This document shows, piece by piece, positions 21,437 to 33,729 of a stretch of 64,000 nucleotides of DNA; the first letter of the stretch is position 1; every line of letters starts with the position of its first letter. The stretch is from NCBI GenBank assembly GCA_018398585.1, contig JAGTTD010000010.1, forward strand, positions 24,871,739-24,935,738, read 5' to 3'. The position numbers and the translations under genes are program-made. The notes beneath the pieces are model-generated. The model was not told the origin of the DNA. It was given only the letters and a program-made list of their open reading frames with translations, and made no database searches. Source of the DNA: Simmondsia chinensis (lineage: Eukaryota; Streptophyta; Magnoliopsida; Caryophyllales; Simmondsiaceae).

Positions 21437-21838
21437 TTTTAGCTTCCAATTCAGAGATTGAAAGTTAACCTTGTAGAAGAAAGAGTTGAGATGAGAGGAG
21501 AAATGAAGGGGATGAGAAATAGAGAAGGAGATGAGAAGTAGAGAGCGAATTTCCAAAGGAAATCTGATTTGTTATTGATTGAATGATGACATTACATGAT
21601 TTGAGCTTACTTATACTTGATCTAATACATTGAATCAAGACATTAAGCTCTAACCGCAACTAACTAAAACTGGCGCCAAAACACCCTAGCCACCTCATTT
21701 GACTAGCTTGACCTTCATAACCGAATTTGGGCGCCAAAATGGCCTGCCAACTAACGACCACTTACAACCCAAAAACAATTCCAAAACATTACATGCAATT
21801 CAAGATCAATTACAACAAAAAACTAAGGAATCATAACA
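21437..21838 (-). repeat. 3' LTR of G2
   Basis: Begins TTTTAGCTTCC (second base G changed to T) and ends GAATCATAACA in plus-strand reading. The CCTCCCCCTTGAG next to it is the polypurine tract read on the other strand. Confidence 0.92.
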
Positions 21839-21867
21839 TTTCCTCCCCCTTGAGAAGCTCCTTGTCC

Positions 21868-22572
21868 TCAAGGAGAAAAACTAGGAAATTGGCTCTTCAA
21901 GAATGTGAGGTTCTCCCAAGTGACAAAGCTTTTGTCCAAATTCCGCCACTGCACCAGAAGTTCCTGCATAGCATCATCCTGCATCTGCATTGTTCTCCGT
22001 CCTCTAACAACAGCAGGTTGCAGCAGCAGTGCTCCATTTGAGCCAACTTCTGGAGGTTCCCACGAGTGCTTAGCTCCATTCTTCACCTGCTTTTTAAGTA
22101 AAGATACATGGAACACCGGGTGAATGTATGAATGAGGAGGCAAATCAGGTTTGTATGCAACTTTGCCAATCTTCTCCAAAATCTTGTATGGGCCAAAGAA
22201 ACGAGCACTTAGCTTGACATTCTTCCTAACAGCCAGAGTAGACTGTCTATAAGGTTGTAATTTGAGGTAGACCACATCTCCAACTTCATAATTTTTGTCT
22301 ACCCTCTTTTTATCGGCATAGAATTTCATCCTTGCTTGAGCTTGGAGAAGATTATCTTTGAGAATTTGCATCATCTGTTGCCTCTGTTGAATGAAGCCTG
22401 TTGCTGCAGATTCACAAGGCCGTGGCTGCTGCAACATAAAGGGAGTATTAGGAGCATAGCCATATAAAGCTTGGAATGGAGTAGTGCCAATTGATGCATG
22501 TACATGAGTGTTGATCCAATATTCAGCTAGAGAGAGCCATCGGTTCCATTCTCTAGGCTGAGTGAAAACCAT
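21868..22572 (-). pseudogene. Integrase C-terminus and chromodomain of G2
   Basis: An open frame of 234 codons on the minus strand. It contains the WLSLAEYWINTH region after the catalytic core, a GDVVYLKLQPYRQ segment, an SH3-like ARFFGPYKILEKIGKVAY block and HPVFHVSLLKKQV. It ends with a chromodomain-like LLVQWRNLDKSFVTWENL. It is separated from the core by one stop (near 22573), so the protein is cut, but this part reads cleanly to its end about 30 bp before the LTR. Confidence 0.9.
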
Positions 22573-22575
22573 GCT

Positions 22576-23937
22576 TCAAAGGTATTGCTCAATACATTGG
22601 TTAACACGCTCGGTTTGTCCATTCGTTTGTGGATGATAAGATGAGCTAAGTGCCAATGTAGTGCCTAATAACTTGAACAACTCCCTCCAAAAATTGCTTG
22701 TAAAGATCTTGTCCCAATCAGAAACAATGGATTGAGGCAACCCATGTAACTTGTATATGTTGTCAAGGAAGATCTTTGGTAATCTTTCAACTGTAACAGG
22801 TCGTGTGAGAGCAATGAAGTGGCTATATTTGGTGAAACGATCCGTTACTATCCATATGACTTCCTTGCTTTCAGACCTTGGCAATCCTTCAATGAAATCT
22901 ATGCTAATATTGATCCAATTCCCATCCGGAATGGGATGAGGCTAAAGAAGTCCCTTGTATCGATGATCCCCCAATTTGGTTTGTTGACACACCTCGCAAG
23001 CCTTAACATAATCACTCACTGCCTTCTTCAAACTTGGCCAACTAAAATAGGCTTTAACCCTTTGATAAGTGCTCTCGACACCAGCATGACCTCCCTACGC
23101 TGAATCGTGAGAGGCTTGAACAATTTGATTTCTCAATTCTGTTGCAGAACCAATATACAGCTTGTTCTGAATTCTGATCAACCCTTTTTGCACTGATATG
23201 CCTGCTTCACTGTCGAACTTTCCTGCATCTTCCACAAGGCTAGCAGCCACACACTCTTGGGCAAAAGGATCACCCTCATATGACTTATAAACTTCTTCCA
23301 TCCAAGAAGGAATCACCACGGATATTGCACTACACAATCCTTGCTTAGCATCCTCAAACTTCCTGGATAATGCATCCGCTGCAGCATTCTCCTTGCCTTT
23401 TCTGTACTCAATGACATAATCAAGGACAAGCATCTTCATTAGGCCCTTCTTTTGAATTCCAGTCACAATCTTTTGCTCAAGAAGGTGCTTGAGGCTTTGG
23501 TGATCCGTTCGAATAATGAACCTGTGACCATCCAAGTGATGCCTCCATTTCTGAACGGCTAGAAGAATTGCTAAGTATTCCTTCTCATATGCCGACATGG
23601 CTTGATGCTTGGGACTAAGAGCTTGACTCAAATAAGCAATAGGCCTTCCTTGTTGGGAAAGAACAGCCCCTATTCCAGAACAACTTGCATCTGTCTCCAG
23701 CACGAAATCTTCAGTAAAATTGGGCATTGCCAATACCGGTGCTGCACACATAGCTGACTTGAGGGCCTCAAAAGCAGCCTGAGCCTTCATTGACCACAAG
23801 AAAGCATCTTTCTTTAGGAGTTCAGTTAAAGGTTTTGCAATAGATCTATAATCTCTAATGAACTTCCTATAATACCCGGTCAAACCCAAAAAACCTCTCA
23901 ATTGCTTCAAGGTTATTGGAATTGGCCAATCTTGCAT
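22576..23937 (-). pseudogene. RNase H and integrase core of G2
   Basis: The frame 23937-23095 holds the RT connection ([14 protein letters not shown]), RNase H with LETDASCSGIGAVLS (Asp near 23700) and TDHQSLKHLLEQ, DALSRK, and the start of the integrase zinc domain. It ends at a stop in HDSA*GGH (23093), a Trp position in G4. The core frame 22884-22576 carries D of DFIEG just upstream, D in SDWDKIF (Arg of the common SDRDK changed to Trp) and E in TERVNQ. A TAG near 22940 lies in the linker. Confidence 0.9.
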
Positions 23938-24110
23938 TGCTTGGACCTTAGTTGGATCAGTGTAAACTCCTTCTTAATAGATGACATGGCCCAAATACTC
24001 AAGCTTAGTCTGAGCAAACGGGCATTTGGACAACTTGGCAAAGAACTTGTGCTGCCGCATCACCACAAAGACTTCTCCAAGGTGGATGAGGTGATCTTCA
24101 TAAGAGGACT

Positions 24111-24812
24111 CTAAATCAATATGCCATCGAAGAAGACCAGCACTGATCTCCTCAAGAAAGGTTTGAAAATATCATTCATTGCTGCTTGAAAGGTGGCCGG
24201 AGCATTTGTCAGGCCAAATTGCATGACAACAAACTCAAAATGCCCGTGATGAGTCTGAAAAGCAGTCTTGTATATATCCGGCTCAAGAACTCTGATTTGA
24301 TGATACCCCTGTCTCAAATCAAGCATAGAGAAGAAATATGCTCCATACAACTTATCAAGCAAATCATCTATAACGGGAATGGGAAACTTATCTTTCACTG
24401 TCAAAGAATTTAATTGGCGATAATTGATGCACATCCTAGCGGACCCATCCTTCTTCTTCAAAGGATCACAGGTGAGGCAAAAGGACTGTGGCTTGGTCTA
24501 ATGAAGCTCATGTGAAGCAACTCCTCAACTTGTCTCTCAATTTCTGATTTTTGGGCATGAGCATATCGGTATGGCCTGATTTTAACTGGATCAGCATTTG
24601 CACGAAGTGGAATGGCATTTGTCCACACTCCTTTGAGGAGGAAGGCTCTTTGGTTGCTCAAAAACATCTTCAAACTCTTCAACCAAGGCATGAACCTCAG
24701 GCTGAATATCCTGCTGCAGTTCAACAGATGAAATAACAAACAAGTGCCCAAGCCATTGAATTGCTTTCATCTTGATTCCTCCTTGTTATTGTTTGCCATC
24801 AATCAACTGAAG
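24111..24812 (-). pseudogene. Reverse transcriptase of G2, catalytic Asp lost
   Basis: A frameshift near 24460 joins two frames: 24751-24458 (SPFASPVIL at its end) and 24461-24111 ([43 protein letters not shown]). The active site reads FFDG at about 24134-24123 where the family has FFDD. The second metal-binding Asp is therefore Gly and the enzyme would be dead even without the stops. Confidence 0.9.
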
Positions 24813-26731
24813 CTATGCTTCTTCAGAAATGCCTTGCAATGAGACTTTAGTGCCATGGACCTCAAATGCTACCGTCATTTTATCAAAATCAAACACCACC
24901 GGATTGAAAGTTCTCATCCAATCTACACCTAGCAGCATATCACAACCTCCCAGAGGAAGAACTCTAAAATCAAAGGTGAATTGATGGTCTTGTATAGACC
25001 ATGGAAACACTAGGCACTTATTTTGAGTAGTTATGGAGTTGCCATCAGCCACCATAACCGCCAATGGATGAGTTTTTGTCACTTCATGTTTCACTTTCTT
25101 AATCAATTTTGGACCAACAAAGCTATGCGTGCTCCCACTATCAATAAGAATAATGATAGAAGTTTTACCAACCTTTCCTTTGATATGAATGGTATTATGA
25201 GCTCCACTCCCGGTCAAGGCCTTCATGGAAATCTCAACGTCATCCTCCAACAACTCATCCTGTGAAGAAGGATCATAACTGTCATCCTCAGCATCTGAAT
25301 CTTCACTGTTAGAATCAGCCCTTGCATGGGACCCTCTTACAGACATTAAGGCCTGGGATTTGCACCTATGAGCAGGCTGATAAAGCTGATTACAATGGTA
25401 ACATAGCCTCACTAAGTTCTTATCAACAAGACGCTTAAATCTGGAACCTGAAACATCCTTTTGCTGCGGTCGAAAGTTATTGCTTTTGAACTTATTCTTG
25501 TCACTTGAACTTGCTAAAGTAGCTTCAATCAACTTAGCCTTGTTGTAAGCATTAGACAATGTCTTAGGACCTATGGCTTTTACCATATTCTTGATCCTAG
25601 GCTTCAATCCACTAACGAAATAAGAGACATAATATGCCTCTGAATCCTTCGGAGAGATGGATATTATTGACAAGTTAGCTCGTAAATTCTCAAATCTGAT
25701 CATATACTCCCTCACAGTAGAGGTTTGGCACACCTTATTAAAACTGTCCACTACATCACTTATCTCTTCCTCTCCATACAGTTCACACATTTCTTCTACG
25801 AATTGGCCCGAAGAAAGGTTAGGTTTACTCTTCAACAAACTATAATACCATACCTCATGATCGCCATGTAAATGTACTGCAGCTAGCTCGACTTTCTCAG
25901 CTTCATTTATGTTGTAATATTGGAAATACCAATCACACCTTCTCAACCAAGACCTCGGTTATTTACCATCAAAAGGATCTATTTCCACTCTTGGCTGCCT
26001 GTGAGAAGCACTCCTGCCACCAGATGAAATGTCATTGTTCACTGATCTTTGCTGAAAGTGCCGATCAAGTGGCCTATCTTGATGTTCGAAGTCATCAACT
26101 GCGTTTCGGTGGTGAATAACAGCATTAGAAAGCCTTGAATTCTGATCTGAATTCAAGCCATTTGGTCTGGAATGAACTTGCTCTGTGGCTCGATCCTGAT
26201 TTTGTGCAGCAACTTCAACCTCAGGAGGTTGATCAGCCTCTGATCTAATGTGAACTGAAGGTCCGGCCTTTGGCTCAATCATTGGTGATTTATCACGACT
26301 CCTTGCTAAGCCTTCAGCTCTGCTAATATTCACTTATGGTTGAACCTCTTCAGCAGGTGGAAAAATCTAGCTAGCTGGCTTAAGGATCGCATGAGTTGGT
26401 GATTCTCCTTGCTTATTAATCTGAACGTGCAAGTCCATAAGCTTTGCCTCAATCTACTGCATACGATCTTTGTGTTTGAGGTCCTGTTTCAGCAACAACT
26501 GCTGAAACAGATCAAACCGCTGTTCAAATTTTTGATCTATAGTTTGGTCTATCGTTTGCTTCTATGACTCCATAACACGGTCACAAATGACCTGAATGTG
26601 ATCAGTAGTTAAGTACTGCGAACCGATTGTTGCATTAGCACCAGCAACAGCAGCATAAGAAAGACCTGGACTCACAAATGCAGTTGCATTTGCTCCACCG
26701 GCTCCGATCGAGTTCTGACTCCCTCAGCCAT
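24813..26731 (-). pseudogene. gag: gag and protease of G2
   Basis: The ATG at 26731 begins MAEGVRTRS and soon shifts frame. The main frame resumes at 26333 and, after a TAA near 25958 (in the DPFDGK..W capsid block, where Gln is expected), stays open from 25946 to 24813. It contains the capsid domain (AAVHLHGDHEVWYYSL, YMIRFENLRANL), a zinc knuckle at about 25403-25362, an acidic linker, the protease DSGS at about 25142-25131 and GCDMLLGVDWM. The protease active site looks intact. Confidence 0.9.
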
Positions 26732-26805
26732 AATTTGATTGTTTTTCTTTTGTTTTTCCAACTCCAATCAATCAATTGATTGCTTGAACCAGCTCTGATA
26801 CTAAT

Positions 26806-27207
26806 TGTTAGCTTCCAATTCAGAGATTGAAAGTTAACCTTGTAGAAGAAAGAGTTGAGATGAGAGGAGATATGAAGGGGATGAGAAATAGAGAAGGAGA
26901 TGAGAAGTACAGAGCGAATTTCCAAAGGAAATCTGATTTGTTATTGATTGAATAATGAGATTACATGATTTGAGCTTACTTATACTTGATCTAATACATT
27001 GAATCAAGACATTAAGCTCCAACCGCAACTAACTAAAATTGGCGCTAAAACACCTTAGCTGCCTCATTTGATAGCTTGACCTTCATAACCGAATTTGGGC
27101 GCCAAAATGGCCTGCCAACTAATGACCACTTACAACCCAAAAACAATTCCAAAACATTACATGCAATTCAAGATCAATTACAACAAAAAAACTAAGGAAT
27201 CATAACA
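26806..27207 (-). repeat. 5' LTR of G2
   Basis: A 402-bp LTR starting TGTTAGCTTCC. The primer site lies at about 26792-26803, reading TAGTATCAGAGC on the minus strand (one base off the initiator tRNA-Met site). Confidence 0.93.
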
Positions 27208-27344
27208 CATATTGACGCCTTCTATAGGAAGGATCATAAACTCGCATCTGGCTTGGTGTTTCTTGTAAAATTCAAACATTTTTAAAGTCATTCGAAGTAA
27301 TTTTCAGCATTTTTTGGGTCTTTGGTGCATTTTTCTAATAAAAA

Positions 27345-28277
27345 ATGAGGTTATTCAAGAAAAGTAAGTCAAAAAAGCTCTCTACTATTCCTATGAGCAC
27401 TTTTAAGATATCTATACATGAAAAGAGGCATACTGGAGTACGTCAAGTATTGTGGCATGCATTTTACCTCTTTTTTATCTTTTCTGTGAGCAAGAATTCG
27501 AAAGAAAATTATTATAAGGAGCTTGCACTCTTCAAGAGCTTTGTTTTGATATATAACTCAATCCGTAACTCTTCACGAATTGAAAGTTATGCTTGTTTTA
27601 AGTTGAAAGGCAAGTTATACAATAACAACAATCGGAATTCACTCGGTTCATCTTTTACCTCCTTTTCATATTTTCTTTAATCCACAGCCTTAAAAATCAT
27701 TATAGTTACATAGAACTCTTCAAGATGTTCATTTTGATATATAACTCAATCCGTAACTCTTCACAGATTGAAAGTTACGCTTGTTTTAATTTACAAGGCA
27801 GCTATACAACAACTACAATCGGAATTCACCCGGTTCATCTTTTACCTCCTTTTCATATTTTCTTTAATCCAAAGCTTTAACAATCATTATAGTTATATAG
27901 AACTCTTCAAGATATTCGTTTTGATATATAATTCCATCCGTAACTCTTAACGGCTTAAAAGTTATTCTCGTTTTAATTTACAAGGCATGTTATACAGCAG
28001 CCACAATAGGAATCCCCCAGTTTGTATTTTCACCTCTTTTTCATATTTTCTTTGATCCAAAACTTAAAACCTTATTATAATTACATAGAATACGTCTTGA
28101 GCTTCATTTTCATAGCTGATTCGATCCACAACTATTTGCGGATTTAAAGTTATGCTCGTTTCAAATCAAAGGGCCAAGTTATATAACTATTAAAAGACAA
28201 AAATGCCCATTTCATCTTTCCACCTCTTTTTCATATTTTCTTTGTTCAAAAATTTAAACAATCATTATAGGTCCTAG
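27345..28277 (+). repeat. D interior array (i), about 187-bp units
   Basis: Units of about 187 bp share GTTTTGATATATAACTC, GTAACTCTTCAC and TTTACCTCCTTTTCATATTT. Four clear copies lie at about 27520-28277. After the G3 insertion the array continues at 31791-31975, so it is one array split by G3. The short plus-strand frames within it are translated repeats without domains. Confidence 0.8.
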
Positions 28278-28282
28278 CACTC

Positions 28283-28764
28283 TGTTAAGCTCGGGATTGA
28301 ATCTCAAACCATAACCTATGATAGATGAAGATAGATGAGAATTTAGTTGAGAGGAGAAGTGAATTTAGATGAGAGATTAGAGAAAGTTAGATGAGAAATA
28401 GAGAGTGTTAGATGAGAGAAAGAGATTGATCTCAAATTGAGATATTTTATGATTATCATTGAATTATTGATTATTGCACTTGAACTACTACTTATAAGCA
28501 AACTAATACATTAAACCAAGACAAACAAGCTAACCGATTAACTAGGGAAAAATATTTAATTCATACCAAAATATCTAACTAACTACTAAAGCCTTTTGGT
28601 GCCAACATAAGCCAATTGAAATTCTAAAGAAACGCAGAATTTTAACTAGCAAAACTGTAGCAAGATCAAAAACAGCAACCATAACCGTAGCAAGATCAAT
28701 AGTAGCAGCCAACAACAACAACCAGCCACCACCAGGTCATGCTTTGGATTCTCGAGTCATAACA
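28283..28764 (-). repeat. 3' LTR of G3
   Basis: Starts TGTTAAGCTCGGG and ends GAGTCATAACA in plus-strand reading. Adjacent TTCCATTCCCCTTG is the polypurine tract on the minus strand. Confidence 0.92.
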
Positions 28765-28848
28765 TTCCATTCCCCTTGAAAACATTCTTGTCCTCAAGAA
28801 TGGAGGCTAGGAAATTATTTTAGAACTGTGGCTCCTTCCCCTATGCAA

Positions 28849-30862
28849 CTATAATTGAGCGTGATCATCCATGCCTCGCAATGTAGCACTTAATCCTTGT
28901 CTTTCAAAGGATACAGTTTGCTTAGCATAATCAAAGGACACCGGGTTGAAAGAGCTCATCCAATTAACTCCAAGAACTATATTGCAACGCCCCAAAGGCA
29001 AGACTCTGAAATCGAACTCAAATTTGTAGTCTTGCATAGACCAGTTAAATTGTGCATTTTGAATTCCCATTAGCAACCGTCACGGCTAGAGGATGAGTTT
29101 TGATCTCTTTATGGCCCACTTTTTTCACCACTTTCGGATCAATGAAACTATGGGTGCATCCACTGTCGATCAAAATAACAATAGACCTCTTGCCCGCTTT
29201 TCCCTTGATCTTGAGTGTATTATGAACTCCTTGTCCTATCAAAGCCTTTAAGGAAATCCCAACTTCATCCTCAATGCAAGCTTCCTGATCTGAACTGTCA
29301 ATTTCACTATCTGGCTCATCACTTTCAGATTGTCCTTCAACATCAACTCCTCTAACTACCATGAGGAATTTAGGATTACACTTATGGCCAAATTCATATG
29401 GCTGACTGCACTTAAAACAGAGTCTTTGAGGCTTCATTTCAACAGTACGAGCAACTCTGGATTCTTCTGCCCCTTTCTAATGTTGTTGGGAACTTTCCCC
29501 TCGGTACTTTGGTCAATCATTTGGGTGCTAGACCTGTGACCTCAACAAGCTTAGCCTTTGCATGGGCTTTAGACAAAGAACTAGGACCAATTGCCTTCAC
29601 AAGGTTCTTGATTTTAGGCTTTAATCCACTGATGAAGCTTGAAACATAAAATGACTCAGGGACTTGAGGATAGACAATTATCATGCCCGCTCTAAGGTTT
29701 TCAAACCTTGTCATGTACTCCTTCACAGTTGTTACTTGGATCACTTTGTTGAAGCTATCAACTATGTCACTGGAATCTTCATCATCATAGCGTTCACAAA
29801 GCTCAACCATAAATTCAGCCCAAGTTAGTGTGGGATTACTCTTCAATAGACTATAGAGCCATATCGATCACATCTCCTCAGCCAAGATTGTTTCTTCTTT
29901 CTATCAAAATTTTCAATTTGTACTCTTGGTTGTCTAAAGCCATTGCTTCTACTACAAGAATTAACATCACTGCTTCATATGGGACCAATTTCAGAAGAAA
30001 TTTGTCCATGTAAATGTTGCTGAACCTGATATGGTGGCCGAACAAGATGTTCTTCAAACAAACAATCAGGTCGCATATGTGATGGATTAGGTGGTTGATT
30101 AAGATGTCCTACATTAACATTACTCGATCTATTGTCTACTGAATGTTCTGGAGAATGACAAATTTATCCAAGATTCATGCTAGAAGATCGAATTTGCACT
30201 TGATCAATTGGATGTTCATGAGCTTTATTAGTTACTTCAGCTTCTGGAGGTTGATTTTGAGGTCTAACATCAGCTGATTGAAGAGGAACCTAAGGACTAA
30301 CCGTCACATTAGCAACTTGAGGTCCATCTTGAGATTCAGTAGCAGCATCCGGTACTTGAGGTTGAATCACGTTAGGAGGTTGCCTCTAATGGCTTGCGGG
30401 TAATAAGATCCCAACTCCACACGCCCCACCTTGTCTATTAACCTGATCTTGCAAACTAGTAACCATCTCCACCAATTGATGCAGCTATTGAGAGATTCGA
30501 CCTTCGATCCTTTCATTGCCTTCCTGTTGAACTTGCTGCATCATCTGCAGCATCAATGCATCTCTCTTCTAATCATTCTCCTGCTGCTTTTGCTTAAGTT
30601 GATCCAACATTTCATCTCTCATTCGATCACTCTCTTACTGCACCTCTTGCTGCATTTGCTTAAATCGATCAAGCATTACATTCATTTCAGCATTCAACTG
30701 ATCCTTGGTAACAAACTGCACATCTCTTGTTGTTGTAGCACCAACTACCTCCGCATATGACACATTTGGATCCACAAAGGTAACTGAAATTTCAGCTCTT
30801 ACTGTAGATCGTGTCTTTACACCACCAGCCATAGATGAATTAGACTTCTTGTGCCTTACCAA
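28849..30862 (-). pseudogene. gag: gag and protease of G3
   Basis: The start at 30862 reads MVRHKKSNSSMAGGVKTRS; the internal MAGGV at about 30829 is where most relatives start. A coiled-coil-like glutamine-rich region follows, with stops near 30633 and others through 30300-29880. The capsid frame 29846-29517 carries YMTRFENLRAGM. The zinc knuckle CFKCSQPYEFGHKC is near 29425-29385. The protease reads DSGCTHSF near 29165-29140 (Ser to Cys in the fourth position) and ends with GRCNIVLGVNWM and a stop at 28849. A frameshift sits at about 29060. Confidence 0.88.
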
Positions 30863-31290
30863 CTCTCAATGATCTTCACAAACTGAATCAAGCTTGATCT
30901 AACCAATCCAGTGGAAGCTACAGAGCTTAGATAATCTCAAACTGAGCTAAACCTCAGTTAATCAAACAGTTTATAGGAAGCACACAACAAACCGCTGCAC
31001 ATCTTTAATAAAACAGTACTTGAGCTACTAGATGTGAGCTAAAATTTTAACTAATTGATCTTGTATAAGCACTCGAACTTCGATCAGCTGGAATGATTAA
31101 AATTCGGCACTAAAACTTGTTATTTTGATGATCAATTGTAGCTAGCACCAAGCTTGACACAATACAAGCTCAATTTAGTTGAAATTGGTTCATCTGAATC
31201 AAACACAAAGCATCAAAAGTTTCTTGTGCAGCAGCAACAATCTGATTTCAGATTTTTCTTGATTAAGAGCTCGATTGGAAGCCAAACTAG

Positions 31291-31302
31291 GCTCCGATAC
31301 CA
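31291..31302 (-). other. Primer binding site of G3
   Basis: The minus strand reads TGGTATCGGAGC, one base different from the initiator tRNA-Met site, two bases from the 5' LTR. Confidence 0.8.
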
Positions 31303-31304
31303 AT

Positions 31305-31785
31305 TGTTAAGCTTGAGATTGAATCTCAAACCATAACCTAAGATAGATGAAGATAGATGGGAATTAGATGAGAGGAGAAGTGAATTTAAATGAGAGATTA
31401 GAGAAAGTTAGATGAGAAATAGAGAGTGTTCGATGAGAGAAAGAGATTGATCTCAAATTGAGATATTTTGTGATTATCATTGAGTGATTGATTATTACAC
31501 TTGAACTACTACTTATAAGCAAACTAATACATTGAAGCAAGACAAACAAGCTAACCGATTAACTAGGATAAAATATCTAATTCATACCAAAATATCTAAC
31601 TAACTACTAAAGCCTTTTGGCGCCAACATAAGCCAATTAAATTTTTAATGAAACGCAACATTTTAACTAGCAAAACCGTAGCAAGATCAATAGCAGCAAC
31701 CATAACCGTAGCAAAATGAACAGCAGCAACCAACAACAGCAACCAGCCGCCACCAGCTCTTGCTTTGGAATCCCGGATCATAACG
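31305..31785 (-). repeat. 5' LTR of G3
   Basis: 481 bp, TGTTAAGCTTGAG... to ...GGATCATAACG in plus-strand reading; the last A is mutated to G. Confidence 0.92.
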
Positions 31786-31790
31786 CACTC

Positions 31791-33729
31791 TTCAATAGCA
31801 TACCCACAATGTGGATAAAACTCCCAGTTATCTTTTCACCTTTTTGCTTATGTTCTCTTTGATAAAAAATAAACTTAAGAACTCATCATATATGAATACG
31901 GAATTCTTTAAAAGCTTCGTTTTGACATGTGAATCGACGTGTAACTGCTTACGAGTGAAAAGTAATATATGTTTAAAAATCCACCATCCTACGAATTCGC
32001 TATCCTATGTTCTCCACAACTTGGTGAATTCCACAACCCGGCATTATTCGCAACCAGGCATCATCCGTAAAACTTGGCATTATCCCTGATGCTTCTCTTA
32101 CCGTACTACAATCACCATCCCAAGCTGCCGTCGTCATTCTCACTAACGGCCGTCACTTCCGCGACGCCTAGGAGTTTAACCACCATCCTCTCAAAAGTCG
32201 CCACCATATGATGCTTCATTCGCCATGTGTGAAGCTTCATATTCCACCGCCACTATCATTATTCCCATAACATGTTAGGACAAGCATAACACTCAAATCC
32301 ACCACTGCCCTCAGTTGCACAACAACTGCCACTGGCATGCAGGGTCGTCACTGGTCGTTCGCCACCCACCATGGTCAAACCCTTGCTCTCTCTTTCAAAC
32401 CCGAATTTGGGTGGATTTCTATGACAATAGCAGCTCAATTCAACCTCAAAAGAGTCGTTTTCATTACTATCTTAATTTCATTTAACCTTAAATGGGTCAA
32501 TTTTCGCTACCATCTCAGTTTACTCTTAACCCCTAAATGGGTCAATCTTCGTTATAATTTCAGTTACTTCAACCATATATGGGTCACTTTTTGTTACAAC
32601 CCTTATTCAAATAAACTATGAGTGCATCAGTTGCCGCCACAATCTTATTTTGATCCATTCTTGATTTGTTCCTGTTCTTATTCAAATTAAATTCTAATCG
32701 GATCAATTTTTATCATGATCATACTTCATGTCAACTCTAGTGAAACAAATTTCTTATAATTCTGGTTCAACCTTCATGTTAAATCAAATTCTGATTGAAT
32801 TAATTCTTACTACATCATTAGTTCATCTCAATCCCGGCTAAATCAATACTTACAAGAGTTTTAGCCTACTTAAGCCCTGATTATGTCGATTCCTATTCAA
32901 TCAGCGTCTAAGGAATCAGACTTCATTGCAATTTCACTCTGATGGATGTTAAGCTGAATCAACCATTCCTAAAATTTTTAGTATAGACAAACCATACCTC
33001 AGCACACTCTTGCAGTAATTCTAGTTCAACTAAGTTATACTTCGCCAGATCCTTACAGATAAATTGTCAAATTAGCAATTAGACACGATAATTCCAAATT
33101 AAGGGTATTAACGGAATAAAGTGCTGAGTTCTAGAATAGCAGAACATTATCCAATAGCAGAACACGAGAGAAAATCAAAGAGCACATATAAGTGCTGAGT
33201 TCTAGAATAGTAATAGTACCTACAACAAAACGGCTAGGTTATACGATTCATTCCAAGGACCCTGTTTGGGCACGTAAGAGATCTCATAACTTCCTTGGAA
33301 TTCACAAGGCATGTTTGTTGTCTCTCTCTCTCCTTCCATGTCCAACCCAATTATTCCATGAATTTTTTATTAGCATATTCTATACACCTATAAAGAAAAT
33401 CCCAAAGCAAACAATTCATCCAAGGAGAACTCAATGTGCTGTTACGACACAAGCTACTCATCATGTGTTAGCGCGGCACCTACAAAACACTAGCAATGGC
33501 TATTTAGTCAAAAAGACGAAATCTCACCATAATTGACTTGCTTCATAAGCTGCGCGATATCACCATCTCTCGAAATCGGACATGACTGTTTGCAAAGTAC
33601 CTTTTGGGAATACTGTTTAGCTTGGCCAAATCGAACAAGATCAAATTTTAAAATTGCATTGGCGTTAAAAATCATTTCATAAGTGGTGGTAGCTGGAAGA
33701 CTTTGCCATCATTTGTAATTCCCTATCCA
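31791..33729 (+). other. D interior, non-coding
   Basis: It continues array (i) to about 31975 and then shows AT-rich text without domains. A 22-bp direct repeat GTGCTGAGTTCTAGAATAG is present at about 33121 and 33192. The frames at 32337 and 33192 have no recognisable motif. Confidence 0.5.

Larger units (their letters stand above)
21437..27207 (-). mobile_element. Chromovirus G2, full-length, decayed, nested in D
   Basis: A 5.77-kb element with two 402-bp LTRs and a perfect target duplication CATAT (21432-21436, 27208-27212), inserted three bases past the 5' LTR of D. The LTRs differ at roughly a dozen positions by eye, so it is fairly recent. On the minus strand it carries gag, protease, RT, RNase H, integrase and chromodomain, with stops and frameshifts. 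Structure and protein text are close to chromovirus 1 and G4. Confidence 0.95.
28283..31785 (-). mobile_element. Chromovirus G3, internally deleted, nested in D
   Basis: A 3.5-kb element with LTRs of 482 and 481 bp and a perfect target duplication CACTC (28278-28282, 31786-31790). On the minus strand it carries gag and protease and then runs almost straight into the polypurine tract; RT, RNase H, integrase and most of the chromodomain are missing. It could only have moved with help from other copies if the deletion preceded insertion. Confidence 0.94.

Noticed and set aside
21727..22123. Plus-strand frames over G2 pol
   Set aside because: They are shadows of the minus-strand integrase C-terminus, which carries clear domain motifs.
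32337..32621. 94-codon frame in D with an apparent repeat of WVN/KWVN phrases
   Set aside because: Low-complexity translation of short imperfect repeats in non-coding sequence; no domain.
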